Assembly: GCF_014650875.1 (NCBI RefSeq)
Contig: NZ_BMVU01000018.1
Coordinates: forward strand, 62,001 to 126,000
Length of the DNA stretch: 64,000 bases
Source of the DNA: Streptomyces minutiscleroticus
GTDB lineage: Bacteria > Actinomycetota > Actinomycetes > Streptomycetales > Streptomycetaceae
Direction: 5' to 3'
Positions within the stretch are counted from its first letter, which is position 1; each line of letters starts with the position of its first letter. Positions 8,588 to 17,787 of the stretch are shown one piece after another. A program made the position numbers and the translations under genes. The notes under the pieces were generated by a model, which saw nothing but the letters and a program-made list of their open reading frames with translations, had not been told where the DNA came from and made no database searches.

Positions 8588-8950
8588 GACGGTGAGCGCG
8601 TGATGCACGGTGGGGTAGCAGTCGAAGACGGCGTCCAGGCCGGACAGCTCGATGAGGCGCTGCACGGCGGGTTGTATGCCGGACAGGCGGATCCAGCCCG
8701 GCTTGTCGCGGGTGGCGTCGTGGAGGTCGAGCAGGGCGTGCAGGCCGCTGGAGTCCATGAAGGTCACCCGCTTCAGGTCGATCACCATGCGGGCCGGGAG
8801 GTCGTCCCGGTCGGCGGTGAGGACCTGGCGCAGCCGGCGGGCGGTGTGCAGGTCGATCTCGCCCTCAAGGCTCAGGATGACGGTGGTGCCGGTGGTGGTG
8901 CGAAGGGCCGAGAGCCGGCTCGGCTCGCTCGCACCGTCGTGGTCGGTCAC
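8585..8950 (-). CDS. STAS-domain anti-sigma factor antagonist
   Basis: 121 residues from a GTG at 8950. It has the RsbV/SpoIIAA/BldG-like fold: TTVILSLEGEIDLHTARRL, then MVIDLKRVTFMDSSGLHALL with the phospho-acceptor Ser in DSSG, then KPGWIRLSG and GLDAVFDCYPTVHHALTV. Such proteins bind anti-sigma kinases when unphosphorylated and so release a sigma factor. The length equals that of the paralogue at 11987 exactly (366 nt). The stop codon TAA is supplied by the TTA duplicated on insertion of the neighbouring IS, so the very C-terminus may have been altered by that event. Confidence 0.85.
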   Translation of the reverse strand: MTDHDGASEPSRLSALRTTTGTTVILSLEGEIDLHTARRLRQVLTADRDDLPARMVIDLKRVTFMDSSGLHALLDLHDATRDKPGWIRLSGIQPAVQRLIELSGLDAVFDCYPTVHHALTV

Positions 8951-9325
8951 GCGGTGCCTCTGCGGTCGGAGGAAGGAGCCGCGCTCGCTTGGTGTGCATA
9001 CGCGGCCCTTACGACCGTAGAGGCGCCGTCCGCGTGTGGTCCAGCGGTACGCGGCATATATGCGCCACCGTCCGCGGTGGCCCATCCCGTGGGTCCATGC
9101 CCGCGCTGGGGGCGCGCATCCCAGGCGTGCGAGGGGGGTGCGAGCGGCGATGGCGTGACTGGCCCTCGTGAGCGGGTGTTGGGCACGGGGCTGCACATGA
9201 GGGGTCATCTCATGGTCACGGCAGACACGCGGCCGGGCGAGGGTCCGCACACCGATGCCCGCTCCCGGGCCCTCGCCCCTTTCTCCGCCGACCGCCGCAC
9301 CCGCCCATGACCGTGCTGGCGGACG
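8951..9325. other. Intergenic between two STAS genes
   Basis: No gene recognised. The short frames here have no domain similarity. It should contain the promoter of the STAS gene reading left from 8950. Confidence 0.5.
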
Positions 9326-9670
9326 TCACCGCTGGTAGAACGGGAGCCGCTTGTCCAGGTGCGCACCCTCGAACGCGACCTGCGCCATGGTGCTCACCTC
9401 CGCGAGAGCGACGCTGATCCCCGCCGTCCGGAACCCCGCGCACATCCCCCACAACGTGAATGCCGCATCATGGCCGCAGTAGGAGACATCCGACAGGTCC
9501 AGCACCACCTGCCGCTCCCGTCCCTTCTTCTCCTGCGCCAACTGCACAACCGTCTCGGTCAGCAGCTGCACCTCATCCAGCCCCAGCTCACCGACCACCC
9601 CCAGCCACACCGCGTCATCCCCCACCCTCACCTCACGCAGCACCAGCTCACACCCCGAACGCTGGACCAT
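9326..9670 (-). CDS. Divergent STAS-like protein lacking the phospho-Ser motif
   Basis: 114 residues from the ATG at 9670. Secondary-structure order matches STAS: VWLGVVGELGLDEVQLL, then QVVLDLSDVSYCGHDAAFTL, then RTAGISVALAEVS. Where paralogues read FMDSSGL, this one reads SYCGHDAA. By hand alignment the phosphorylated Ser position is an Asp, which might mimic the phosphorylated state or reflect a different role. The tail VAFEGAHLDKRLPFYQ also differs from the CYPT family ending. It may be a regulatory partner of the neighbouring STAS proteins. Confidence 0.65.
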   Translation of the reverse strand: MVQRSGCELVLREVRVGDDAVWLGVVGELGLDEVQLLTETVVQLAQEKKGRERQVVLDLSDVSYCGHDAAFTLWGMCAGFRTAGISVALAEVSTMAQVAFEGAHLDKRLPFYQR

Positions 9671-10245
9671 GCCCGCCCCCTCTTCTTCGATCAGACTCCA
9701 TGGACCTCGGCACCCCTCCCCGACCCCGGCTCCTTCGAGCCCGGCACCCCCACCCGGCCCTCTGTCAGCCGACCGTCCCCATCCCCTCGGGCCGGCCATC
9801 GGCCGCACAGTGGCCAGGCCGCGACCGTTGATGTCCCGGCTGTTCCATACCACTACGCCGCCACCATGACAAGCCGCCCTGACGTGCGGAGGGCTCGCTG
9901 CCCTCTTCTGTCTTCTGCGCGCGACAGACCCCGAGGACCCGCCCTGGAGTGTCCTGGTGGAGAGGGTGCGGCGTCCACGGCAGGGCGGTTTGGACGCCGT
10001 AGCCGACACGGTCGTGTTCCGCGGGTGGTGTTCACGGCCGCGGAGCGGGAGCGTGAAGGCGGTGAGGTCGCCTCGGCCGGCCTTCGCTCGCGTCGCGGCT
10101 CGCGGGAGGCCACATGTCTCGGGCCGAGGATGCGGGTCCGGCCCGCAAGGCGCGCGGGCCGGACCCGCGATGGGCATCCCCTGCCAGACACCCTGTGCCC
10201 AAGGACTGTCCCGTAACTGCTGGTCATGGACGAGATGATCTTGTC
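9671..10245. other. Intergenic, nothing recognised
   Basis: No convincing gene or RNA. The right end (about 10200-10245, CCAAGGACTGTCCCGTAACT) is probably the left end of the transposase remnant that follows. Confidence 0.45.
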
Positions 10246-11011
10246 ATGTCCGGTGTGATCACGGCGTCGGAGCCCTCCTGGACAGCTCCGTTCACCGGGC
10301 TGGGCCCACGTCAGTTAGACAGGCTCATGACTGCTTTGCAGCGTGAGGGCGCAGATCCGGTCCGCCGGGGACGACCGTGAAGCCTGCCGCTGGAGGACCG
10401 GGTGCTGCTGGTCGCCGCGTACTGGCGCACGAATCTCACCCCGCGCCGGCCGGCCCCGTTGTTCGGGGTGTCGAAGTCGGACGCCGACCGTGTCATCGGC
10501 CACCTCGGGCCGTCGCTCGCACTCCGGCGACGCAGAAGCTTCCGCAAGGACGCCGTGCTGATCGTGGACGGCACCCCTGTCCCGACCCGGGACCACACCA
10601 TCGCCGAGCAGTCGAAGAACTACCGGTACTCCACCAACCACCAGGTCGTCATCGACGCCGGCTCCCGACTCGTCGTCGCCGTCGGCCGCTGCCCGGCAAC
10701 CGCAACGATTGCAAGGCGTGGGAATTTTCCGGTGCGAAGGCCGCCGTGGCCGGGGCACGGCCATCGCGGACGGCGGCTATCGGGGCACCGGTCTGCTCAT
10801 TCCGCACCGCCGTGAACGCGGCCAGACCGAACTGCCGGCTTGGAAAGAGGGGCACCACCCCTCCCATCGCAAGGTCCAAGCCCGCGTCGAGCACGTCTTC
10901 GCGCGGATGAAGGCATGGAAGATCCTTCGCGACTGCCGTCAGAAAGGCGACGGCGTTCACCCCGCCACGCTCGGCATCGCCCGGCTGCACAACCTCGCCC
11001 TCGCGGGGTAA
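10246..11011 (+). pseudogene. IS5-family (DDE) transposase, frameshifted
   Basis: The protein can be read only by changing frame. It starts MSGVITASEPSWTAPFTGL to about 10375. The frame then shifts to LLVAAYWRTNLTPRR with the DDE region VLIVDGTPVPTRDHTIAEQS. After about 10700 a third frame carries TAIADGGYRGTGLLIP and VEHVFARMKAWKILRDC. At least two frame changes (about 10378 and about 10700) make it inactive. Right after the stop, TAACTCCCGACCTGTAC may be the right terminal repeat, imperfectly matching the left CTGTCCCGTAACT. Confidence 0.8.
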
Positions 11012-11080
11012 CTCCCGACCTGTACGAGACCAGAGAGGCCCAAGGGAGGGGGCTCCCCGCCTCCCCGGCTCAAAGGATGT

Positions 11081-11515
11081 TCAGTCGATACAGAACTCGT
11101 TGCCCTCGATGTCCAGCATCGGGATGCACGACTCGTTTTCCTCATCGGCATACAGCGTTTGCACGTGGGTCGCACCAAGCGCGACCAGTCGTGCGCACTC
11201 GGCTTCGAGCGCGGCGAGGCGCTCGTCTCCCACGAGCCCGGTACCGACCCGGACATCGAGATGCACCCGATTCTTGACGACCTTGCCTTCAGGGACGCGC
11301 TGGAAGTACAGGCGCGGGCCCACGCCTGAGGGATCACTGCAGGAGAACCATGATCCCTGCTTCTCAAGAGGCAGGGTGCGGTTGAAATCGTCCCAGGTGG
11401 TGAACCCCTCGGGTGGCGGCGGCATGACGTATCCCAGCACTTCACACCAGAAGCGGGCGAGGCGCTCGGGCTCTGCGCAGTCAAAGGTGACTTGGAACTT
11501 CTTGATCTCTGACAT
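11081..11515 (-). CDS. VOC (glyoxalase/bleomycin-resistance-like) family protein
   Basis: 144 residues. It shows the vicinal-oxygen-chelate fold common in Streptomyces: N-terminal FQVTFDCAEPERLARFWCEVLGY, a middle YFQRVPEGK, then NRVHLDVRVGT and a final DIEGNEFCID strand. His and Glu at typical metal-binding places (VHLDV, GNEFC) are present. The function could be a small-molecule-binding resistance protein or a dioxygenase/isomerase; context gives no hint. Stand-alone gene between IS debris and a STAS locus. Confidence 0.85.
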   Translation of the reverse strand: MSEIKKFQVTFDCAEPERLARFWCEVLGYVMPPPPEGFTTWDDFNRTLPLEKQGSWFSCSDPSGVGPRLYFQRVPEGKVVKNRVHLDVRVGTGLVGDERLAALEAECARLVALGATHVQTLYADEENESCIPMLDIEGNEFCID

Positions 11516-11730
11516 CGGTGCACCGTACCGCGTACCAGGGGGTCCCGCCGCTCATTTCTCCAGGCGGATCCGCCCGCCACCCGTCGCATCCTGGGCTGCC
11601 TCGGACACCAAATGATCAAACCGAACAGTCCGGAAGAACGACTCGACCGTGGCGGCGGAGCGCCCCACTGGTCCCCAGGATCCAGTCCTGACCAACCGCC
11701 TTCAGACCAATACCAGTTGCGGGAGAACCC

Positions 11731-11990
11731 TTAGGTGCGGTGGCCGAACAGTCGCCGCGGCCGTGCGGCCGCTTCCGTCTCGTCCTGCGCAGCCTGGATC
11801 TCGGTCGGCTTTCGGGCGCACGTGGTGCAGCGCTCGCCGGCCTTCAGGCCCGGGGCGGAGTAGAGGCGGGTGCCGCATCCGGGCAGGGCAAGGCGCTGGC
11901 CTCGCGGCGCCGGCGGGCGGCCTCTTCTTCGGCCGCCCGCTGCTCGCGGATCTCCTGAGCGCGCAGGCGGTCGGGGCCGCGCGGGCTCAC
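11731..11990 (-). pseudogene. Small zinc-ribbon protein gene coupled to STAS, frameshifted
   Basis: A GTG at 11990 overlaps the TGA of the STAS gene upstream (GTGA), a classic coupled start. It reads LRAQEIREQRAAEEEAARR and EASALPCPD before losing sense. In the next frame the sequence continues as GCGTRLYSAP, ERCTTCARKPTEIQAAQDE and ends at 11731. Joining the frames with one extra base near 11880 would restore CPxCG with a downstream CTTC, a zinc ribbon. A single-base deletion is therefore likely, unless it is a sequencing error. Confidence 0.45.
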
Positions 11991-12352
11991 GCGGTGAGCG
12001 CGTGGTCCACCGTGGGGTAGCAGTCGAAGAAGGTGTCCAGGCCCCTGAGCTCGAAGATCTGCTGGAGGGCGGGCGGTATGCCCGCCAGGCGCAGCCACCC
12101 GGCCACGTGGCGGACGGTGCGGTGCAGATCGGCCAGGGCGGCAAAGCCGCTGGTGTCGACGAAGGCGACCTTCTCGAGGTCGACCACCACGCGGGCGAGG
12201 AGGCCGGCCGGGTCGGCGACGACGGCCCGGCGCAGCACGGTGACCGTCCGGACCGTCAGCTCGCCCTGCAGACTGAGCACGGTGATCGTGCCGGCGAAGG
12301 TGCGGGCCACGCAGAGCTGTCCGGCATCCTCTGCTCCGTGCATGTGACTCAC
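11987..12352 (-). CDS. STAS-domain anti-sigma factor antagonist
   Basis: 121 residues from a GTG at 12352 with GGAGG 5 bases upstream; an ATG at 12343 is the alternative but is poorly spaced. It has TITVLSLQGELTVRTVTVL, VVVDLEKVAFVDTSGFAAL with the phospho-acceptor Ser in DTSG, and the family tail GLDTFFDCYPTVDHALTA. Likely partner of an RsbW-like kinase in a stress or developmental sigma pathway. It is followed by an overlapping small zinc-ribbon gene. Confidence 0.85.
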   Translation of the reverse strand: MSHMHGAEDAGQLCVARTFAGTITVLSLQGELTVRTVTVLRRAVVADPAGLLARVVVDLEKVAFVDTSGFAALADLHRTVRHVAGWLRLAGIPPALQQIFELRGLDTFFDCYPTVDHALTA

Positions 12353-13150
12353 GCTCGCCTCCGCAACACTCGGCGGACCGTCTCCGTCTGCGCCCCGCCC
12401 CAGGGGACGCTTCCTGGACCCTATGCACGGTGCAGGCACATGGCCTATGCCTTGTGCCGCATACGGCACAAACGACTGGCGTATCCGCTGGGGTGCCGGG
12501 TTCTGCGTCCTTCGTACCGCTCTTGAGCGGCGATGACCGGCTGCAGCGCCGCCCGTTGCCGCCCCGGCCCTGGTCTGACCCCGGCCCTGGCCTGAGATGC
12601 CAGTGCCGGCGGCGGCGCCGGATTCGCGCCCAGCCCCGGGCCGGCTGTCCACGCGTAGCGCTTTCGCATGGCGTAGCCGAAGCACGCAGCACCCCGGGGT
12701 GGTGTTCCTGCGGACGCGGCGTGACAGTGGAGCGGACGCTCCGGATCCGCCCTCGCGGCTGGTGCTCACTCGCTCGATGACCGCGAGACCTGCATGGCGG
12801 ATCCGGGGCGGCCCGGTCCGTACAACGGTGGCGGGCCGGGCCACCACGACCGCCGCTTTCACGGACCGGGCCGCCTGCCCGCCGGTGACCCGAGCCTTGC
12901 GAGACATACGGTCAGGGCCGAAGCGGAGTCCGGGTCGTGATCGGTCGGGCCCGCTGCTGCGTCCGCCCGGCCGCTGTCCCGTATCACAACAGCACCCCGG
13001 CGCACGCTCCGTACGGCCGAAGGCCGCCCCCCACGTGGCCGGCGTCGCTACCGTGGCGCGCCCCACGTCCTGCTGCTCCACGCTCCCGGACGGACGCGGG
13101 GAGCAGCACAGCGACCTTCTCCAACCGATATTCGTGCACCGCAGTAGGTG
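12353..13150. other. Intergenic, nothing recognised
   Basis: About 800 bases of GC-rich DNA with only overlapping, domain-free frames on both strands. It should contain the promoter for the STAS gene reading left, but no clear boxes were seen. Confidence 0.45.
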
Positions 13151-13624
13151 ATGACCGTGACAGCTGCACCACACCGGCCGACGTGGGCCGTGACCGCGCC
13201 GTCCGTCTCCAAGGCACTGCACGCGGCGCAGCAGCGCGCGCGGCAGATGCGCAAGGAGGCCGAGGCGGTGAGGGCCCGGGCCCGGCAGGCGCGACAGACA
13301 GCCCGGCAGATGCGTGCCATCGCCCACGCGCTGCGCGCGGCCGGTGCCGTCGAGTGGCTCCAAAGCCGTCGCCGTGACGCTTCGCCCCGGGTGCGGGAGC
13401 GTCCGACAACCGACTCTTCCTGTCAGATCCTGGTGCCGGTCGCAGCAGCCGACGAGTTCGGCGCCCTCGGCGCTCTGGTCCGCTTTCACGCCCTTACGGA
13501 TAAGGCGTCGCGGGCGAACGACACAGGTGCCGGGAGCCGCCCGGCAAAGGGCAGGGCGCGCCGTCACTCGGGCGGTTCCGAAGCGCGTGCCGAAGGGCCT
13601 GTCGGGCCGCGTGAAGGAGAGTAG
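13151..13624 (+). CDS. Hypothetical protein with Arg/Gln-rich coiled coil
   Basis: Up to 157 residues from the ATG at 13151. I do not recognise a family. The first ~85 residues have strongly GC-rich third codon positions and a helical repeat (AAQQRARQMRKEAEAVRAR, ARQARQTARQMRAI) suggesting a basic coiled coil. After DASPRVRERPTT the character changes to low-complexity sequence, so the true C-terminus may have been altered by a frameshift. It precedes the AraC-type regulator on the same strand, 383 bases away, without obvious coupling. Confidence 0.45.
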   Translation: MTVTAAPHRPTWAVTAPSVSKALHAAQQRARQMRKEAEAVRARARQARQTARQMRAIAHALRAAGAVEWLQSRRRDASPRVRERPTTDSSCQILVPVAAADEFGALGALVRFHALTDKASRANDTGAGSRPAKGRARRHSGGSEARAEGPVGPREGE

Positions 13625-14007
13625 CGTGGAAGCACCGGTGCGGCCCGCCCGCCGGGCATGGGACGGACCGGCGAAGTGGAGGCGGCCGTGTCCACATCCC
13701 GTGCGCTGCTGGGTGAAGAGCCCGGCCCGGTGATCGCCGGCTCCGGCTTGGTACAGGTGAAGACGGCTGCGCAGCGTCCGACCACCCGGACCCGCCCTAT
13801 GCAGCGGAAGAATCCCGGTACGCAGATGGGCCGGGCGCGGGCGGTCGGTCCGCTGCGCAGGCCGGAGTTCGTCTCCGCGGCTTTCGAGCGCAGTCCACGC
13901 CGTCCGCGCACCACTGCACTGTCCCGTCCGGCGGCACGCCGTCCTTGCCGGGCCTGCCTGCGGCCGCCTCCTGCTCCACCTGCGCATTGCGCCCGAGGGG
14001 GATCGTG

Positions 14008-14973
14008 ATGGAGGCACTCGACTTCGACAGCGACGATCTGGAGCTCACCGAGCAGGTCCTGAGCAAGGCCTACACGCGGATGCGGATCGGCAGCGACGGC
14101 GGGCCCACCCGGGCCCGCGTCACGCGCGATGTGCTGGGGCCGGTCGGTATCGACCAGCTCGAGTTCACCTACAACGTGGGGCACCACGCGGACGTCATGG
14201 GCAAGATCTGCGTGTGCAGCGTGCAGAGCGGCACCATCGTCCGGCAGTACTTCCCCGACGGGGACGAAGGCACCTTCGGTCCCGGCGACGTGTTCCTGTA
14301 CACCCCGCACGACCAGTCCTACGCGGGCGTCGTCCACCGCTCGCGCTACAACCTCATCATGCTCGATCCGGACCTGCTGACCAGGGTGGCCGCCGGCCTT
14401 CCCGGGCGCAGGCCCGGACCGGTGCGCCTGACCGGTGACCGGCCGGTCTCACCGGCCGCCGCCCGGCGTCTGCGGGACGTCAACGCCTGTCTGCGCGATG
14501 CCATCCGCACCGACCGGACCATGTGCGAACACCAACTGCTCGTCTCCACCGCCGCCCAGTACATGGCCGCCAACGTGCTGCACACATTCCCCAACACCGC
14601 ACTCACCGACCCCACCATCGAAGACCGTCACGACGCCCACCCCGCCACCGTGCGCCGCGCCGTCGCCTTCATCGACGCACACGCCCACACAGATGTAAGC
14701 GTGGCCGACATCGCCGAGGCCACCCACGTCAGCATCCGCACCCTGCAATACGCCTTCCGCCGCCACCTGGACACCACCCCCATGAGCTACCTGCGCCGGG
14801 TCCGCCTCGCCCACGCCCACGCCGACCTGCTGGCCGCCGACCCCTCCACCGGCATCACGGTCACCGCGATCGCGACCCGGTGGGGCTTCCTCCAGTCCGG
14901 CCGGTTCGCCGCCGCCTACCGCACCGCCTACGGACGCCCCCCGCACCAGACCCTCCTCGAAGACGGACCGTAA
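14008..14973 (+). CDS. AraC-family transcriptional regulator
   Basis: 321 residues; GAGGGGGA lies just before the ATG. The N-terminal half is a cupin-like sensing domain (about 1-170) with a GDVFLYTPHDQSYAG strand. The C-terminal ~100 residues hold the double helix-turn-helix of AraC/XylS (DVSVADIAEATHVSIRTLQ, then YLRRVRLAHAHADLL and AIATRWGFLQSGRFAAAYR). The sensing half resembles AraC_binding_2-type regulators. No adjacent structural gene identifies the target, so it may act remotely. Confidence 0.88.
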   Translation: MEALDFDSDDLELTEQVLSKAYTRMRIGSDGGPTRARVTRDVLGPVGIDQLEFTYNVGHHADVMGKICVCSVQSGTIVRQYFPDGDEGTFGPGDVFLYTPHDQSYAGVVHRSRYNLIMLDPDLLTRVAAGLPGRRPGPVRLTGDRPVSPAAARRLRDVNACLRDAIRTDRTMCEHQLLVSTAAQYMAANVLHTFPNTALTDPTIEDRHDAHPATVRRAVAFIDAHAHTDVSVADIAEATHVSIRTLQYAFRRHLDTTPMSYLRRVRLAHAHADLLAADPSTGITVTAIATRWGFLQSGRFAAAYRTAYGRPPHQTLLEDGP

Positions 14974-14974
14974 A

Positions 14975-15004
14975 GGTCTGCCCACCGGCCCGGCCGGGCG
15001 GACC
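14975..15004 (+). terminator. Terminator after the AraC gene
   Basis: GGTCTGCCC pairs with GGGCGGACC (one U-G wobble) around a 12-base loop, two bases after the stop codon. No U-tract. Confidence 0.55.
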
Positions 15005-15787
15005 CGCACCACCGCCACGCGGCCGTTCCCGCCCCTGCCGGACCCGCCGCTCACCGAGGTACTGCGTCCGGCTCTGCCTTTCGCCCCCCTGACAGGCACG
15101 CTTGCGGCGGATCCTGCACCCGGTGCCGGGAGCCGGCCATGACGGACCGGTCCGCTGCCGCCGGCACGGCCAAGGCGCAAACGGTGCCTCGCGGACATGC
15201 GAACCGCCGCACACCACTGGTGAGCACGTCATTCCACGGCTGCCGCGCGGCCCCGGAAAGCCCGTTTCGACCTCCCGCAAACCCATTCTGCGCATGAAGC
15301 GTTTCAGCGTCTTGCACCGGCCCCTCGAGAGCCGGCAGGAAGCCGGGATTGCACCCCGGCCCTTCTTCCCGCCGCATCGCCGTGAAGAGGCCCGGCCGCC
15401 CGCTGACCGGCCACCACGGCATCAAGAGCCCATTGACGTCCGACAAGCCCCCGTGGAGCGCGGAGTTCTGCGTTTTCTGCACGCTCGACGCCGTGAACCA
15501 CGTTTTCTGCATATCGCAGTCGTCCGCGGCCGGTCTTCACTGAACGGTGTGCAGCAGACACCGGAGGTCGTCCCACCTGCCGGAAAGCCCGACGCCGTGC
15601 GTGGACTCATACGGCTCGCAGCACGGCATCGGCCACACACCTCGAAAGAAACGCGCGGCCGGCGAGCAACCCCAACCCCAAGCCCACGAGCCGGCAGGCG
15701 GCGCTGGCGCCCCAGGCATCACGCCGGTTGCAGTAGGTCTCAGCGTAAAGCGGGGGTGCGGACTTCGCGGACCGAAGGGAACTGCCG
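15005..15787. other. Intergenic, nothing recognised
   Basis: About 780 bases. A stretch near 15440-15530 is less GC-rich and contains two similar motifs (TTCTGCGTTTTCTGCA and CCACGTTTTCTGCATA), possibly regulatory. No supported gene. Confidence 0.4.
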
Positions 15788-16540
15788 ATGCCCACTACAG
15801 AACGTGAAACGCTGGTCGCCGAAGCCGTGATCGACCTGACCGTCCACGCGGGCGGCCGCGATTTCCTGGACGTCCTGCACGATCTCACCGCGCACCTGGT
15901 CACCCTGCTGGACGTGCGCGCAGTCGGGATGACGATCCTCGACGAAGCGGGACGTCTTGACTACCTCACCGCCTCCGACGAGATGTGCAGGCGGCTGGAG
16001 GAAGACCAGCTCGAACTGGGCGAAGGCCCCTGCGTGGACAGCACACGCACGGGTACCGTCCTGCCCCGGGTCGCGCTGGGGCCGGGAACTCCCGGCCTGC
16101 GGCGCTGGCCCCGCTTCACTCCCCGGGCGCTGTGCGCCGGCATCCTCAGCGTCGCCGCCGTGCCGCTGCACGTGAGCGACAACATGCTCGTCGCCGTCAA
16201 CCTGATGAGCGCCACCTCCGGCGCACCGACCGAGCAGGACCTGCGCCTGGCGCAGTTGCTGGCCGACGCCACCGGGGCCCGGCTGCAGCAGCGGCAGGTA
16301 CTGCGCGCCCGGGACGAGATCTGCGATCAGATGGAGACGGCCCTGGACACCCGCATCGTGATCGAACAGGCCAAGGGCGCACTGGCCGCCCGCCTGGGCG
16401 TCGACGTGGAAGAGGCATTCATCCGGCTGCGCTCCCACGCCCGCGCCCGGCAGCAGACGCTCGGCGACCTCGCCACGCACGTCACGCGCGGAGCCGTCCC
16501 CTCCGGACTCGGCACGGTACCCCGACGTGCCGGTCCCTGA
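15788..16540 (+). CDS. GAF-ANTAR transcription antitermination regulator
   Basis: 250 residues. GAF domain at about 15-165 (FLDVLHDLTAHLVTLLDVRA, LELGEGPCVDS, GILSVAAVPLHV). It is followed by a C-terminal ANTAR domain (about 175-235) with the three-helix pattern LDTRIVIEQAKGALAARLGV and EAFIRLRSHARARQQTLGDL. ANTAR binds twin hexaloop RNA hairpins to prevent termination, while GAF senses a small molecule or redox state. No hairpin tandem that would be an obvious local target was seen. Confidence 0.88.
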   Translation: MPTTERETLVAEAVIDLTVHAGGRDFLDVLHDLTAHLVTLLDVRAVGMTILDEAGRLDYLTASDEMCRRLEEDQLELGEGPCVDSTRTGTVLPRVALGPGTPGLRRWPRFTPRALCAGILSVAAVPLHVSDNMLVAVNLMSATSGAPTEQDLRLAQLLADATGARLQQRQVLRARDEICDQMETALDTRIVIEQAKGALAARLGVDVEEAFIRLRSHARARQQTLGDLATHVTRGAVPSGLGTVPRRAGP

Positions 16541-17016
16541 CGAAAACGCTGCTTCGGGCGGCCCGCCGCCCGGCGACAGCCTCGTGCCTCTTGTGACCCG
16601 CGCCGCCCGGACGGGCAGCGGCCTGCGCGCCGTCCCCGCCGGAACCGCACACGAACCGGGTCTGGACGCCTTCACCGTGAGCGCGGTCCGCAACGGCCTG
16701 CCGGAACTGGTGTGGTGCGATCCAGCCGAAGGTCTGGGCCCCCAACTGGGACCTCGCCGCAGGTACGCAACCGCAGCGGGATCGCGCCCTTCTCGTGCGC
16801 GGACTCGATCCTCCTCTCCCACTCCGGGTGCTGGTCGGTCGTCCCGTGCGAGAGCAGCAGGAAGCTGCCGCCGGGTCACCTCGTGTCGGGCGGGGACCTG
16901 CCGTCTACGGCGTTCGCGGCTGACGCGGCTCGGGTGGCGGGTCGCCGACGGCGGTGGCTCGGCGCCCGCGACGCTGTCCGCGCCGCGGGCCAGGGCCTTC
17001 GGGCACGGAGGCGCAC
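16541..17016. other. Region between ANTAR gene and RTX-like gene
   Basis: A frame beginning with GTG 16527, overlapping the ANTAR stop, has coding-like codon use up to about 16780 (LVPLVTRAARTGSGLRAV, NGLPELVWCDPAEGLG) but no recognisable domain and no clean end. It may be the start of a decayed gene. The rest shows nothing. Confidence 0.35.
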
Positions 17017-17787
17017 TTACGGGAGGACGATGTCGCGGCCGGGTCCGCCTTCGAGGGCGTCCTCTCCAAGGCCACCGCAGACGAGGTCGTCGCCGCCTTC
17101 GCCGTCCAGGGTGTCGTTGCCGGGACCGCCGAGGAGGATGTCGCGGCCGTCCCCGCCCATGGCGTGGTCGTCGCCGGGGCCGGCGTGCACGGTGTCGTCA
17201 CCGCCGTAGCCCTCGATCATGTCGTCGCCGCGGCCGCCCCACATCTGCTGGTTGCTGCTGTCACCCATCAGGTGGTCCGTGCCGTCGCCGCCGTGCAGGG
17301 CGGCGGGTCCCATGACCATGTCGTTCCCCGCGCCGCCCAGCACCGTGCGTGCGGTGTGGGCGTGCAGTTCGTCGTCGCCGGGGCCGCCGCTGACGGTGCC
17401 GACCCCGGGGGTGAAGGCGGCGATCGTGTCGTCGCCGTCGCCGAGGAGGACGTCGATCCTGTCGGGCCGGGGGCCGTCGGCGGGAAGTTCGCAGACGACG
17501 GAGGTGGTGTCCTCGGCTCTGGAGTACGCACAGTGGTCGCCCGGTTCGAGCGGGACCACGTCGCTGAAGCCGATCCGCCGGATCCCGTCGCTGGTGTACA
17601 TGGAGAATATGTTGAGGTTGTTGGCCTGCCCCGCAGCGGCGGTGAAGACGATCGACTGAGTCGCCCAGTCGGCTCCGACTCGGGCCTTCGCCTCGGTGGC
17701 GGTGGCGGCGGCTGCCGGGCCGACGGCGAGGCCGGCGCTCAGCAGGGTTACGGCGACCGCGCTGACGGCGGCTCGGTTTCGGTTCAC
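17017..17787 (-). CDS. Secreted RTX-like (hemolysin-type) calcium-binding repeat protein
   Basis: 256 residues. A classic signal peptide (MNRNRAAVSAVAVTLLSAGL, cleavage near AAAA) is followed by a ~70-residue N-terminal domain. From about residue 135 there are nonapeptide repeats of the GGxGxDxUx type: GGPGDDELH, GGAGNDMVM, GGDGTDHLM, GGRGDDMIEG, GYGGDDTVH, GGDGRDILL, GGPGNDTLD, GGEGGDDLV. These fold into a calcium-stabilised parallel beta-roll. Stand-alone secreted RTX-like proteins are common in Streptomyces, but their substrates are unknown. Two Cys in the N-terminal part (DHCAY, VVCEL) may form a disulfide. Confidence 0.85.
   Translation of the reverse strand: MNRNRAAVSAVAVTLLSAGLAVGPAAAATATEAKARVGADWATQSIVFTAAAGQANNLNIFSMYTSDGIRRIGFSDVVPLEPGDHCAYSRAEDTTSVVCELPADGPRPDRIDVLLGDGDDTIAAFTPGVGTVSGGPGDDELHAHTARTVLGGAGNDMVMGPAALHGGDGTDHLMGDSSNQQMWGGRGDDMIEGYGGDDTVHAGPGDDHAMGGDGRDILLGGPGNDTLDGEGGDDLVCGGLGEDALEGGPGRDIVLP

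Noticed and set aside
17017-17787. Forward-strand frame through the RTX-like gene
   Set aside because: Val/Ala-rich mirror of the Gly/Asp repeats. The reverse strand has a signal peptide and canonical nonapeptide repeats.
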